From the NCBI RefSeq assembly GCF_021130785.1, contig NW_025777932.1:1-64000 (forward strand): DNA of 64,000 nucleotides. The letters run 5' to 3'. Both the position numbers and the translations under genes were made by a program. Under the pieces are notes generated by a model. That model made no database searches. It was not told where the DNA came from and saw nothing but the letters and a program-made list of their open reading frames with translations. Positions 50,867-61,192 of this stretch are shown here, one piece after another; position 1 is the stretch's first letter, and each line of letters starts with the position of its first letter. The DNA comes from Homalodisca vitripennis. Taxonomy: Eukaryota > Arthropoda > Insecta > Hemiptera > Cicadellidae.

Positions 50867-52177
50867 TTAAAATTTCAAGTTCTCTTCGATTCCCATTCCT
50901 AGTTTTCTCTTCAAAAACATTGCTCCAGCTGTTGGAAGCGCAACAAATCTTTCACCTAAACTAGCATCTTTTGATAAAAATCTATCCATTGCCTTATCTT
51001 GCAAAACTTTATCTGCGATATGTCTGGAATTTGTGTCTCTATGTTTTGCATAAAAAATATCGTGTTCCATAGCAGCTTGATCTAATTTATTTATACCAGG
51101 ATCTCCTCTTTTTAGTCTTTTTTCGAGTTTTGTGCCGGGCCCCAGATACTGATAAGTTGGTACGTGTAATTCAAAAGGTAAATTGTTGATAAAATCATTC
51201 AAAAGTCCACTACCCTCAATCATAGATGAACTTATTGCCGGCAAAACTCGTTTTAAATATTTAATTCCATCAGGTTTTTCAATCATTTCATCAAGTTTGT
51301 TCGAAATAAAATCTTTAATCGCTTTCTTTTCGTTCAAAAAATTGTTGTTTTCCAGCCTTTTCTTGAGCATAAATATAATTAATAATTCCATCGAGTTTTG
51401 TCAAATCGTCGATATATCTGTATTCAATCTTATTATCACTGTATTTTCTCACACCTGATCCTTCGATTCTTTTTTCCCAAATTGGTTTAATCAAATTGAG
51501 ATATTTTTTACCTTTACTTGACTTTGGTTTCTTAGTTGATGGATCATTATTTTTGTAAATTGAATCAGATTTCCATAAAATTTCAGTATACTTTTTCAAG
51601 TCTTCTTCAGAATATAAACCGTCTTTTGGAAACATCAGTGCCTGTTAATAATCTCCATAAACCTTGAGTTCCTTCATATGTTTTTTCATTAATAATGATA
51701 TCATTATGTTCAAAATTCACGGGCAAATTTCCAATCATAAAACTTTTCTTTTTTCTGTCCCAATACAAACCAAATTTATCATCCTTTGCTCTAGGAAGAA
51801 ATTTTTTACCAATTTCACCCAATTATTATATCCGTTGTTCCAGGACTTATTGGTTCAACTATGGTAGAGTCTTCAATGATTCGAGGTCTAAATGGTGTTG
51901 AAGATGGTAATTTTGGCAATTCAAACTCAGATTCTGGTATCGAAATATCAGCAAATTGTCGTACAACTGGAACCAAATTCATCAAATTTTGATTATCGCT
52001 TAAAACATTTTCAATTTTGCCCTCAACATTTTTTATTGCAGATGTTACAGGTTGATTAATTTTTTGAATAAATTCTTGTTCTTTTTCATCAATTCGAATC
52101 TGTTCTTTAAATTCTTTGATTAATTTCTTTTCTATTTGATCAAGTTTTTTCGCTTCTTCAGAAGTTACGTTCGCCAT
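50867..52177 (-). pseudogene. phospholipase A2-bearing capsid protein (VP1-like)
   Basis: One gene of about 435 codons in four frame pieces (breaks near 51818, 51620 and 51350). The start at 52177 lies behind TTTTTCTAAATAAATGG. Order: a charged coiled-coil and Pro-rich head (51815-52177); a LPRAKDDKFGLYWD...GTQGLWRLLTG segment (51607-51822); NNDPSTKKPKSSKGKK (51315-51635); and a C-terminal PLA2 domain (50867-51391). The PLA2 domain shows the Ca-binding loop YLGPGT (residues 82-87 of the last piece) and the catalytic D..A.EHD..Y (104-114), with the His-Asp pair intact. Parvovirus VP1 and adintovirus capsid proteins use this domain to breach endosomal membranes. It ends in GMGIEENLKF. Confidence 0.88.
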
Positions 52178-52194
52178 TTATTTAGAAAAATTTT

Positions 52195-52395
52195 AAACGT
52201 GGAACGTAAAACGTGAACACGAAACGTGAACACGGAACGTAAAACGTGAACGTGGAACGTGAAACACGAACGTGAAACGTAAACACGAACGTAAAACATG
52301 AACGTGAAACGTAAACACGAACGTGAAACATGAACGTGAAACATGAACGTGAAACATGAACGTGAACGTGGAAACGTGAACGTGGAACGTGAACA
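52195..52395. repeat. minisatellite of AACGTGAA-type units
   Basis: About 200 bp made of 6- to 12-base words built on GAACGTGAA, AAACGTGAA and ACACGAACGT, in direct tandem. It lies between the PLA2 gene start and the end of the ATPase gene, where no promoter motif other than that of the PLA2 gene is needed. ACGT occurs more than 15 times, many times the local expectation. It has no coding potential. Confidence 0.9.
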
Positions 52396-52475
52396 GATTT
52401 ACCGTTTTTCTGTTATTTTCATAATGTAAATAAAAATTAAAGATAATATAAAAAATAATTGTAACAAATATTTTA

Positions 52476-53166
52476 TCAAGTAGATTTGTCAGACCACTGA
52501 GCAGTATTTATATTAGAAAATTTATTCAGATATTTACCATTTTTAGGCTTCAAAGTTAGATTAATAGTTAAAAATCCGTAGTCTTCCTTCCAAATTTTAT
52601 CACATAACTCAATAAAGTGGTTTAAAACTCATATCAGATCCCACATAATTGTTATAAATCTTTCTCGAATAGTGATCATCTTGCTTAAAAATACACAACA
52701 TATTCAGGTTATTTCTTATAACTTGTTTATCAACCTTTGAAAAGCATTGGGAAAGATAGATACAAGATATGTTTTTTGTGACGGGACATTACGAAATATT
52801 CCTTAATAACGTCTTGATTTTCCAAAATACAATCATCAAAAACGATTAACGAATTGGGTTTACATTCGCTTAACGGAACTATGTCCTCAGAAGCATTATA
52901 AAAATGTGATATTTTTTTGTTTTAAGTTTTTCTCAATATTTTCAAATCTTTCTTGTAATTTTTTATAGGCGTCTTGTTCTAAAGATTTACTAAAAAACAT
53001 ACAAATTGGAATAAGGAATCAACCTATTGTAGATAAAATTCAATAATAAAGTTGTTTTTCCACATCCACTTGAACCAACAATTAACAATCTGATTGGTTG
53101 ATCTTTCTTATTTTCTTCAAACGTTTGAAGTTTTATCTGATCTTTTTGCTTTAAAAATTTCTCCAT
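52476..53166 (-). pseudogene. packaging ATPase (A32/FtsK-HerA type)
   Basis: ATG 53166 lies directly behind ATCTTCTATTTAAATGG. The first ~50 codons are open: a Lys-rich start, then LLIVGSSGCGKTTLLLNF, a Walker A P-loop (about 53053-53085). Frameshifts near 53015 and 52920 follow. A strand with SLIVFDDCIL (Walker B, about 52830-52855) and a following segment with HISCIYLSQCFSKV near 52730-52770 (sensor-like Q) are preserved. The tail ends at a TGA at 52476 after QWSDKST. About 230 residues, as usual for Polinton packaging ATPases, which pump genomic DNA into the capsid. No uninterrupted piece exceeds 60 codons, so length-filtered ORF calling would miss it. Confidence 0.85.
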
Positions 53167-53206
53167 TTAAATAGAAGATTTTCATCTTGAAGCAACGCTT
53201 GCGAAA

Positions 53207-53950
53207 ATGAAGCTGTTCAAGTTGACTTCAGAAAGCTCTAAATTAGTTTTAAACTTGGAACATCCTATACACTTAGAGGAAGAATCAAATTATTTTATCG
53301 GTTTAAGCGGTTTTTATTCTGACAATTTTGTAATAAATATTAGTGAAAGTTCTCCTTATTGCATAGGATTTAGTGAGAAGAACATAACAAAATACTATGG
53401 TTTAAACAAAGGATATTATACTTTCGATCAAAATAAAAAATTCCCTTAAAAAATTATCTGAAAACATTCAAACAATCAGATAAATCTTTAAACTTTGACG
53501 AAAACAAGTTTGAAATGCAAAAAAATTATCTCTCTAATAAAATTCAAATAAAATCACCAGTAAGAATAATGTTTTCAGCAATTATTGTAGATTTATTAGG
53601 GTTTGTTCAAGAAACTATTGAGCCAAATCAGGTATATTTAGGAATATAAAACGCCAAAATATTTAGACCGTTTGATGTAATTGAAGTACATTGTAATCTC
53701 GTTGAACCTAGTTTTGAAAAATCATACCGAACATTTACACAAAGAATCTGAAATTTTGTACACTTTTTTCCCAAATGTTGCTTATGGATCAAAAATCAGT
53801 GAAAAACCGAATGAAATCGATTATATTCCAATTAGAAAAAATATTAAAAGAATTCAAAAAATCGTTCTAACTATACAAGACTCTGAGGGAAATTTATTAA
53901 ATAATTAGAGTAAAACAACAATTTATTTAAGATTGATGAGAGGCGATTAG
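53207..53950 (+). pseudogene. beta-rich virion protein, penton candidate
   Basis: Plus-strand gene divergent from the ATPase. The N-terminus reads KLFKLTSESSKLVLNLEHPI then YFIGLSGFYSDNFVINI. Breaks occur near 53445, at an in-frame stop near 53648, and near 53725 and 53905. Later pieces read FRPFDVIEVHCNLVEPS, then LYTFFPNVAYGSKISEKPNE and IQKIVLTIQDSEGNLL, ending with a YLRLMRGD tail at 53950. Arthropod Polintons carry this ~240-residue protein next to the capsid genes. The strand-rich pattern and size suit a single jelly-roll penton, but I assign that from gene content, because every other core gene is accounted for. Unlike its neighbours the ATG has no TAAATGG motif. Confidence 0.6.
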
Positions 53951-53954
53951 ATTA

Positions 53955-54133
53955 AAATGACGATAATGACGAGAAAATAGCCCTTAAATGTATAAATCAC
54001 TGGAGTCTATCCCATAGACCCCGAGAAAATATTCAAAAACATACGTTCTGACAAGGGTATCGAATCGCGACTCTTACAAACATTACATCCTAGTTCAATT
54101 TTTATTAATGAATCTGGACTTTACAACTGTTAA
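53955..54133 (+). pseudogene. BRO-N gene fragment 1
   Basis: A decayed remnant of the BRO-N domain. DDNDEKIALK near 53958 matches the DDDDKIQYFYLK region of the neighbouring copies. FINESGLY near 54100-54125 matches the end of their conserved block. It stops at 54133, 15 bp before the start codon of fragment 2. There is no start of its own. Confidence 0.55.
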
Positions 54134-54148
54134 ATTTTTTCTTTCTAA

Positions 54149-54425
54149 ATGGAGTCAGTTGTGGATCTGCTCAATAACCAACTTACATTCGATAACACGA
54201 ATATCTTAACTATTGTAGACGAAAACAATGTGATCTGGTTTTAAGGCTAAAGATGTTGTAGAAATATTAGAATATGAAAACACTAGACAAGCAATCATAT
54301 TAAACGTTGATGATGATGACAAAATTCAATATTTTTACTTAAAAAACAAGGGTCTATTCGAATGGCCCCTTAACAATCTTCATCCCTGTACTGTTTTTAT
54401 TAATGAACCAGGTCTCTCAAAATAA
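54149..54425 (+). pseudogene. BRO-N gene fragment 2
   Basis: The start ATGGAGTCAGT lies directly behind TTTTTTCTTTCTAAATGG. It reads LLNNQLTFDNTNILTIVDEN, then, after a one-base shift in TGGTTTTAAGGC, KAKDVVEILEYENTRQAIIL and DDDDKIQYFYLKN. It is cut off after INEPGL by a stop at 54425. About half of a BRO-N domain is present and the C-terminal part is missing. It is arranged head to tail with the fuller copy that follows. Confidence 0.65.
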
Positions 54426-54454
54426 AAATTGCTTGTTAAATTTTTTCTATCTAA

Positions 54455-55226
54455 ATGGAGTCAGTCATAGATCTAAGAAATAATCAACTAAAAATTCAAT
54501 AATAAAGAAATTTTAACAATTGTTGACGAAAATAATGAATTTTGGTTTTAAGGCTAAAGATGTTGCAGAAATATTGGAATATAACAATACAGAAAAAGCG
54601 ATTAGAAATAATGTCGATGAAGGTGACAAATCTCAATACTTTTATCTAAAAGATAAGGTAGCCCTCGAGGGCCACCTCGCAAATATTCACAAAGATACTA
54701 TTTTCATTAATGAATCAGGACTTTATTCGTTAATTTTAAGATCTCATAAAATAGAAGCAAAAAGCTTTCAACAATGGGTTACGAGAGATGTTTTACCAAG
54801 CATTCGTAAATTTGGTGTGTACAAACTTGAAAACAAGATTAAATATTTAGAGGACAAAGTTAAGCACTTGCAAATTAAAGATGAAATCAAAACGGAAATA
54901 ATTGCAAAACAAAGTGTAAAAATTGACTTAATGAAACCAGATCTTGTTTGTAAAGATTTTGATAAGAAAAAACACCATGTTTTTGTGTTAATTAAGAAGA
55001 ATCACATGTGGGAATGGCCTTTATTACGTTATCAGAGCTCAAAAGAGAGAAATACCGAAAAGATTGAAAAGAACTTGAAATTGATTACCCAGAAATGGAA
55101 ATTTTATTAAGACATGGAGATCCAAATAGTATAAATCTCTACAACCAAATGAAAGAATCTTTGAATATTTTATACAACGGAAATCATTTTACTACAAATA
55201 TGGCAGAATCTCGACTGATTTTATAG
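54455..55226 (+). pseudogene. BRO family protein (BRO-N domain plus BRO C-terminal region)
   Basis: The promoter motif TTTTTTCTATCTAAATGG fixes the start at 54455. The head carries a stop after 15 codons and then the same TGGTTTTAAGGC shift as fragment 2. The long open frame (54520-55110) has FKAKDVAEILEYNNTEKAI, INESGLYSLILRSHK and FQQWVTRDVLPSIRK, the complete BRO-N signature. A coiled-coil linker follows, then VCKDFDKKKHHVFVLIKKN. Past frameshifts near 55015 and 55085 comes the BRO C-terminal block with DYPEMEILLRHGDPNSINLY, ending at 55226. BRO proteins of baculoviruses, entomopoxviruses and phages bind DNA and chromatin; here the likely role is regulation of host or viral DNA. Confidence 0.85.
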
Positions 55227-55255
55227 AATATCTAAATTACACGATGAAAATGTTT

Positions 55256-55591
55256 CTAAATTTTACTAAAAACTCTCGATTTATTATATTTTGTTTGTAA
55301 ATGTTTAGCATAACTAGGTAACCATTGTAGAATTCTTTTTTCATATTCACAAGGCATTTCGTTTTTATAACTTTCGCTGAAAATTTTTTTAGCACAATCT
55401 TTGCAAAAAGCATCTTTTCTATCTTTACTATACTGCCAGTTATTAAATTCAGAAATATTTTTAATTTCTTTACAAAAGTAACACTTTTTCTCTTCTAAAG
55501 TTAATTTGTTCATTTTAACGTATAATTCCTTACAATAACAGTCTTTTCTATTCTCTTCTTGACACTTTGTACATTTCTTTTGAGACTCCAT
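55256..55591 (-). CDS. small zinc-finger protein B (111 aa)
   Basis: Intact frame. ATG 55591 is directly behind TTGTTCTATATAAATGG. It has three Cys clusters: KKCTKCQEENRKDCYCKE (residues ~5-22), CYFCKEIKNISEFNNWQYS, and FCKDCAKKIF. A final segment is CEYEKRILQWLPSYAKHLQT. The 'CxxCK..K....F......DG...C.DC' pattern is that of small treble-clef zinc fingers often linked to HNH-type nucleases in large DNA viruses, but no HNH catalytic histidines are evident. It is a tandem paralogue of gene A upstream, sharing the start ME(A/S)QKKC, the middle finger, the HLQTKY end and the 3' flank AACATTTTCATCGTGTAA. Confidence 0.65.
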   Translation of the reverse strand: MESQKKCTKCQEENRKDCYCKELYVKMNKLTLEEKKCYFCKEIKNISEFNNWQYSKDRKDAFCKDCAKKIFSESYKNEMPCEYEKRILQWLPSYAKHLQTKYNKSRVFSKI

Positions 55592-56010
55592 TTATATAGA
55601 ACAAATTATTACACGATGAAAATGTTAAACTCTTGAATTTATGATATTTTGTTTGTAAATGTTTTTGATAATTATTTAACCATTTTATAGTTCTTCCACA
55701 TTCACATTGAGTATCTTCATAATATAATCTATGGTGATTCTTCTTTACACAATCATTACAATATGAGTCTTTCTTATCTCTAGTATAGTGATCACTATTA
55801 AACTCTGAAATTTTTTTAGTTTCTTTACATTTAAGACATTCTTTCTCTTCCAAAGTTAATTTTTTCTATTTTATCATACAGCTCTTTATGATACTTCCTA
55901 TAACAATCTTTACAATTATAAATAATTCCATCTTTTCTACTCTTATCTTTATAAAATTCTTCAAAACCTTTTAATTCTTTGCACATTGAACATTTCTTTT
56001 GGGCCTCCAT
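55592..56010 (-). pseudogene. small zinc-finger protein A
   Basis: ATG 56010 is directly behind GATTTTTTCTATATAAATGG. The first ~50 codons read KKCSMCKELKGFEEFYKDKS and a NCKDCYRKY finger. A frameshift near 55860 leads into an open frame from 55853 with CLKCKETKKISEFNSDHYTR, SYCNDCVKKNHH and CECGRTIKWLNNYQKHLQTK. It keeps the first zinc finger that gene B has shortened. The minus frame stays open past the start of gene B, so the real C-terminus is uncertain. Confidence 0.6.
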
Positions 56011-57033
56011 TTATATAGAAAAAATCTTGACTTTCTCAATTCATATTCATAAAACTTTCCGGTTATTTCTTCATTATTTAAATCTTTTATACTATAAGTT
56101 ACAGGATCTGTGTTATTAATTTGATAAATCACAAAGATTTCTCTTGACCAATTGTTCTTATATTTGTTCGAAAATGTTTGTTTTTTACTAACAATTCTTA
56201 CATGATCATTGACTTTAAATTTAGTTTTCGTGTGAATTTCAGGTGGAACATACTTGAAAACGGTCTCTAATAACTCCTTTTCTGCATCCTTATCTACGTC
56301 TTTCGGTTTCATTTTGATTGTGCTGTGAACTGTATCGTTATAATTGTTTACGATTTTTTGAAGAATATCGATCCATTTAAAGTTTTTATTAATCTCAAAA
56401 ATTACTTTCATTCTCTCATTTTGAGTTCTGTTATATCTCTCTACAATACTTGATTTCTCTTCGTTTTCAGTATGATAAATCTTAATGTTGTATTTCCTCA
56501 AAACATCGTTAAGTTCTTTATTTTTAAACTCTAAACCCTTATCTGTATGAAGTAGGTTAGGAGGTTTGTGATTGATCCTTATGGCATCTCTTACTATATC
56601 TTCGAAAGCTTTTGAAATATCCTTGCCGTTTTTTCTTTTGATAGCTCTTGACCAAGCATATATTTTGAGAAAGTATCAATAACATTTAACATATACTTAA
56701 ATCCATCATTTTGATCTGAATAGTTAGGACATTATAACTAAATCTGCTGCCCATAAATCTTCAATTCCTAATGTTATAATTTTTCTCTTTTTTAAACTTT
56801 TTTCGTACTGGTGCATGAATTTCTCGAGCTTCAATCTCTATCTCATCTTTAGTCTTCAATTCTTGCTTAACAGGTTTTGGATTTGGATTCTTTATAAACT
56901 TACTCTTGTTTGTCTTACATTTTGAACATTTTGCTGCAATTCTATACAACCCGTTTTGAGTTTGAACGATTTTAGAATCTATATTTTTCGTTTTTTTCTT
57001 GCATTTGTGGCAGTGAATCAAATCATCTTCCAT
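55971..57033 (-). pseudogene. retroviral-type integrase with N-terminal zinc ribbon
   Basis: The first 90 codons (56761-57033) hold a zinc ribbon, HCHKCKKKT...AAKCSKCKTNKSKFI, then a basic linker with ARE(I/L)HAPVRKKFKK that normally leads into the integrase core. Frameshifts near 56770, 56690 and 56510 follow. The catalytic triad is readable: Asp in DLWAADLV (about 56736-56767), Asp in HTDKGLEF (about 56523-56550) and Glu in SSIVERYNR (about 56427-56460). The C-terminal frame 55971-56501 adds an SH3/chromo-like tail with FKVNDHVRIVSKKQTF and WSREIFVIYQI. The enzyme inserts the element with 6-bp staggering, agreeing with the TATATA duplication. The start overlaps the PolB stop as TGTAAATGG. 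Confidence 0.88.
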
Positions 57034-60000
57034 TTACATGTCAAAGTTTCCAAGTTTATTTAACTCATCTAATATATCAGATTTTGCTTCATTTTTATAG
57101 CCATAAGGTACTGTATCGATCTTATTTTCTAGAACGATTCTCTTATCATCTTTAGCGTTCAGTGCCAGCTTGTTTATGGTAACTGTGTACAATTCATGTT
57201 TATAGCTTTTTATTACAGTCATCTCCCTAAATTCTTCTTTATCTTCGAACAAACATCTCTTCAAGTTTTCGATATTTATTGTTTTATTTACAACGCTTCT
57301 CTTAATTCCTTTACACCTAACTGGGTTTTTATCTAGATATTTGTACGAGTACATCTTAGACCTTAAACCACAAAATTCTTCTAAAACTTCGCTATTTAAC
57401 TCATCTTTGAATTTCCCTATTACCTTCTTATTTTTAGTATAGTGAAACATTCATGATCTTTTGGATAATCACTTGTATCAAAGTCATCTATATTTTTCTT
57501 TAATAATTTTAAAAGGATCTCGTTTCAATTCTAGGAAATAACTGTCTGTATCCATGTAACACAGATTCAAATCTGGATCAAACTTCTTTAATTTGTTGTA
57601 ATAAAACTCGTACATTAGCAATTTTGAGAGGTCGAGAACTGAAAATCCTATGTAAATCGGTTTGTTAAATTTAACATTTTGTTTGTACATGTGACTCGCT
57701 ATACAGTTGTCGTCAAAGATGTTAAAGCATTTGAAATTTGTTTTCTTAGCTTGTTTCATTGAAAATTCTTCATTTCCAAGCTTAATATCACATCTGTTTT
57801 CTCACATTTTCCATAGATTTTCCAAAAACTGAGTTGTTCATCAGCTTATAAAAATCCTTCTCAAAGTCACTTTTAGCTTTGGTCCTCATATTAGTATTAA
57901 AATCAATGTACTCTTTCATAAAAGGCTTCTGATCGAATGCAATAACTCTATTCACATGTTTCAAAATCATACCTTGTTCCAAATAGAACTTCAAATTTCT
58001 CGAATGAACAACGTATTCAGTTTTATCCAGTAGAGTTGTGCAAAGTTTGTTTTTTAAAATGTTCTGGAGCAAGAGGTAAATCCTTGTGATGTTCGTGTAA
58101 ATTTGTTGGATATCCAAGATCGACTTCGAGAATATAGCCATAATCTTCGTCGCCAGTGAGTTCTAAAATTGTTTCTTGCCACTCTTCTTTTGTATACGTT
58201 TTAGGATCCATCCACTTGATATCACTAAACGGCAGTTTTTGCATAAGACCATACCCATAAAGGTTGTTTGCATCGAGGATAGAGTAAATAGTTTTCGGGC
58301 TTTGTCTTATCAAAATCTTTTAAATATTTGTTATTTGCTTTCACATATCGCTTAATACACTGAGAAATGCCTCCGCGAATACCTTTTTCGATCATTAAAT
58401 ACATATTATAATCACTAATTAATTGTAATTCTATCTTCGTTAATTTTAACATAGCATCCCATGCAAGACTGGGAGCTGTTAGATAGTGTGCTGGATCAAG
58501 CTTATAGCAATTCAAACAAATATTCCTAAAATTTTTCAAAGATATCAGCGAGCAATAAAACATCTTGAATGTTGTACAAATCAGAATAATTTCCCAGATT
58601 TTTCTCTTTTAATTTGTTCCAAACATTTAAGTAGTGTTGATAATCTTTCTCAGATATGCTCTCATCTGTCAAGAGTGAATAGAAATCTTGAATTTTCAGC
58701 TCTTCTTTGTAATCAAGTTTTTCAATACTGTCGATAAATTCATAGGGAAATATTCCTTTTCCAGATAGAATTTTAAAGATTTCTTCTTCGTCATTTGGCT
58801 GTCTTTCTATTATCTCATTCAGTCCATCTTGTATAAAATGATTTGTATGTTTGAAGTCTTCTCTCTTTAGATTTTTAGCTAACTTTTCTATAGACGAGGC
58901 CATGAATCTGAACGTGTCTACAAACGAAAACTTGATGAACTTTCTAGGTTTGTCACCATCAAATTCATACCCGTATCCAGAATTTACAGAGTAATTTATA
59001 TATCGTTCATCGGTGTTTGCAATCAAATCAACATTACCGTATTGTTTTGCCAATTCTTTTATGTACAAATGCGTATCGTAATTAGACATATTGTGACAGA
59101 AAACGGGAATATTCTGAGGAAATTTCAAATTCAGATTACAAATTCTATGAGCTGCACCTCGAAATTTTCCAGTCAAATGACAGTGATCTCTGCATTTTTT
59201 GAATGCATCATAAGCAGAACTCCAATTATCTGGTAAAAACCCTAAAGTTTTTTCAGTGTCTTGATACGATATTTCTTCACAAATGTGGCAAAGATTTGAA
59301 TTTTGATACGAAATTTCTTCTTCGTCAGTCAATTTCATGGGCTTCATGTTCTTTGAATTATATTTTTTAGCTATGTACTTCGATAATTTATTGAGTTCTT
59401 CAAACAATTTTGCAGGAACGTTCGGCAACTCTTCTTCATTTTTTGCTCGATAACATATCGGCTTGTACATACGATTGGTCACATTAGACACTAAATATAG
59501 AGTAAAACCATAAGGAATATGCTTCTGAATCTTGGTTGTAGTCGATTTTTGCGGATTGTTTTTGCATGTGGGAATCTTCTCTAATATGCTCTCAAAGTCC
59601 ATATAAATTACGTACGGATGGTTAAATTTCTTTTGATAATTAGTAAATTTAGTTGTTTGACCTGGAAATGGCATAATTGGCTTACAAACTTCATGATTTT
59701 TACAAATTTCTAAGTGATCTGTTAAATCTCCAGATTTGTAAAAATGGCTTAAACATCTTCGACACAAGAACGTCTTGTGAGCATTTTTTGATATCTGTGA
59801 ACTCGCTAATCTACTTAAATCTGTTATCAAAACATAATGGGATTTATCATCTTGTTTAACATACAATAAATCAACTTCTAACTTGGCGTCATAAACTTCT
59901 GAAATTTGCAACGGTACTATGTGTAGTTTTTCATTCAAAAGTATAGACATTTACAGACATTTTCGGATACTTGTACTTTGCTTTGCTGCTTCGTTTTTCA

Positions 60001-60983
60001 AATAATTGTATATCTTTAAAGACATAGGATAGTCGAATCCAGAAAATATCTCATCGTTCACGAATTTTTCGTATTGTTTTGCTCTGTCAACATGAGTCTC
60101 GGGTTTTTCAATAGCGCATCGGATAGAGTAAATAAAGCAATAATCATCTTTATTTTTGATATTTACACAAGCTTTTTTATCTTTGATTTCCTTTGGTAAA
60201 TCGATATATGATCCTGCGTTCATAAATTCATGTTTATTAAGGCTCAAAACTAGTTGTTTACAACTTTTAAATGTCCATCCGGAACCTTTATTTGGATTAT
60301 TCGTTTGTTCTCGATGTGTTAATTTATTAAATTGCTTAGTAATAAAGTCGTTTACGTCAAAGATTTCGTCTGCTTTGATAGTAAAATACATTAGACATGT
60401 TTGCGGTTCACCATTCACTAAAGTTCGTTCGTATTCACATTCCAAAGAGAGATAGCCCTTCATATTTTTAACATTTTCTTGAAATTTCTCGATTAAACTT
60501 TTAATTTCTGACCGCATAATTGAAAGATATTTGTAAATTGACATGGAACTGTCGTTCAAGTTTGTTAAAATGTATTGCTTGAAAAGACCGTGTATTGAGG
60601 ATAAAACTTCTACATCAATGATATTTTTAGGTTTTTCGTTAAGAGTTTTGTCAATTTCTTCGATCATTTCAGACTTAGTTTTATCGTTTTGTTTCTAAGG
60701 ACAATTTTTCAGCGATTGATTGAATTTTTTCATCATTAAATAGATTGAGATCTTTTTTACTTTCCTTAAAAATTTTTCTTTAGTTCACGCAATTTTTTCT
60801 ATATTGTACATCTTCTCGTGACCATCGATTTGATTCTCTTTAGCCCATTGTCTTAAATAATTCAATTCTTTATTATAAATTTCTTTGTTCTTCAAATGAT
60901 TTTTCGAATTGTAATGACGAGTATAGTGATGTTCAAAAATGTCCTTTTTTGCAGTATGGGCACTCTATCTTTTTCCGCTCCAT
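57034..60983 (-). pseudogene. protein-primed DNA polymerase B (Polinton pPolB)
   Basis: About 1,310 codons in pieces. ATG 60983 lies behind TTTTTGCTCTTTAAATATGG and opens a C2H2-like finger (CPYC...H...H) that is frameshifted near 60945. Further breaks lie near 60790 and 60680. The frame 59951-60667 ends at one in-frame TAA, and the same frame continues at 59950-58526 with a zinc-binding CRRCLSHFYKSGDLTDH. Exonuclease motifs: MDFESIL (~59600), NMSNYDTHL (~59085), YNIQDV (~58575). Polymerase motifs: RGGISQC (~58360), LDANNLYG (motif A, ~58270), NNSVFGKSM (motif B, ~57830), YMDTDSYF (motif C, ~57550). Breaks lie near 58540, 58300, 58050, 57775 and 57470. All catalytic acidic residues are preserved, so the lesions are recent or artefactual. 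Confidence 0.93.
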
Positions 60984-61187
60984 ATTTAAAGAGCAAAAAT
61001 TTGTAAACTAAAATTTTGAGAAGTAGTGATTTTTGTGACAACTTGACACAAATCAGCACAATTTCTGGTCAAATGTTTTCAGATTGTTCTATTTAAAGAG
61101 CAAAAATTTGTAAAATTAAATTTTGAGAAGTAGTGATTTTTGACACAAATCAGCACAATTTCTGGTCAAATGTTTTCAGATTGTTCT
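60984..61187. repeat. tandem duplication upstream of PolB (107 + 97 bp)
   Basis: 60984-61090 and 61091-61187 are near-identical direct copies starting ATTTAAAGAGCAAAAATTTG and ending CAGATTGTTCT. The second copy lacks ten bases (GTGACAACTT) and has a few substitutions. Each copy contains the PolB start-motif sequence (inverse of CAAATTTTTGCTCTTTAAAT), but only the first is followed by an ATG. Confidence 0.9.
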
Positions 61188-61192
61188 ATTTG

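Noticed and set aside
51183..51901. Plus-strand frames opposite the PLA2 gene
   Set aside because: Shadows of the minus-strand capsid gene.
58486..59859. Plus-strand frames opposite the polymerase (for example 58486-58737, 59042-59236, 59677-59859)
   Set aside because: They are antisense shadows of the PolB reading frame, with no promoter motif and no recognisable domain.
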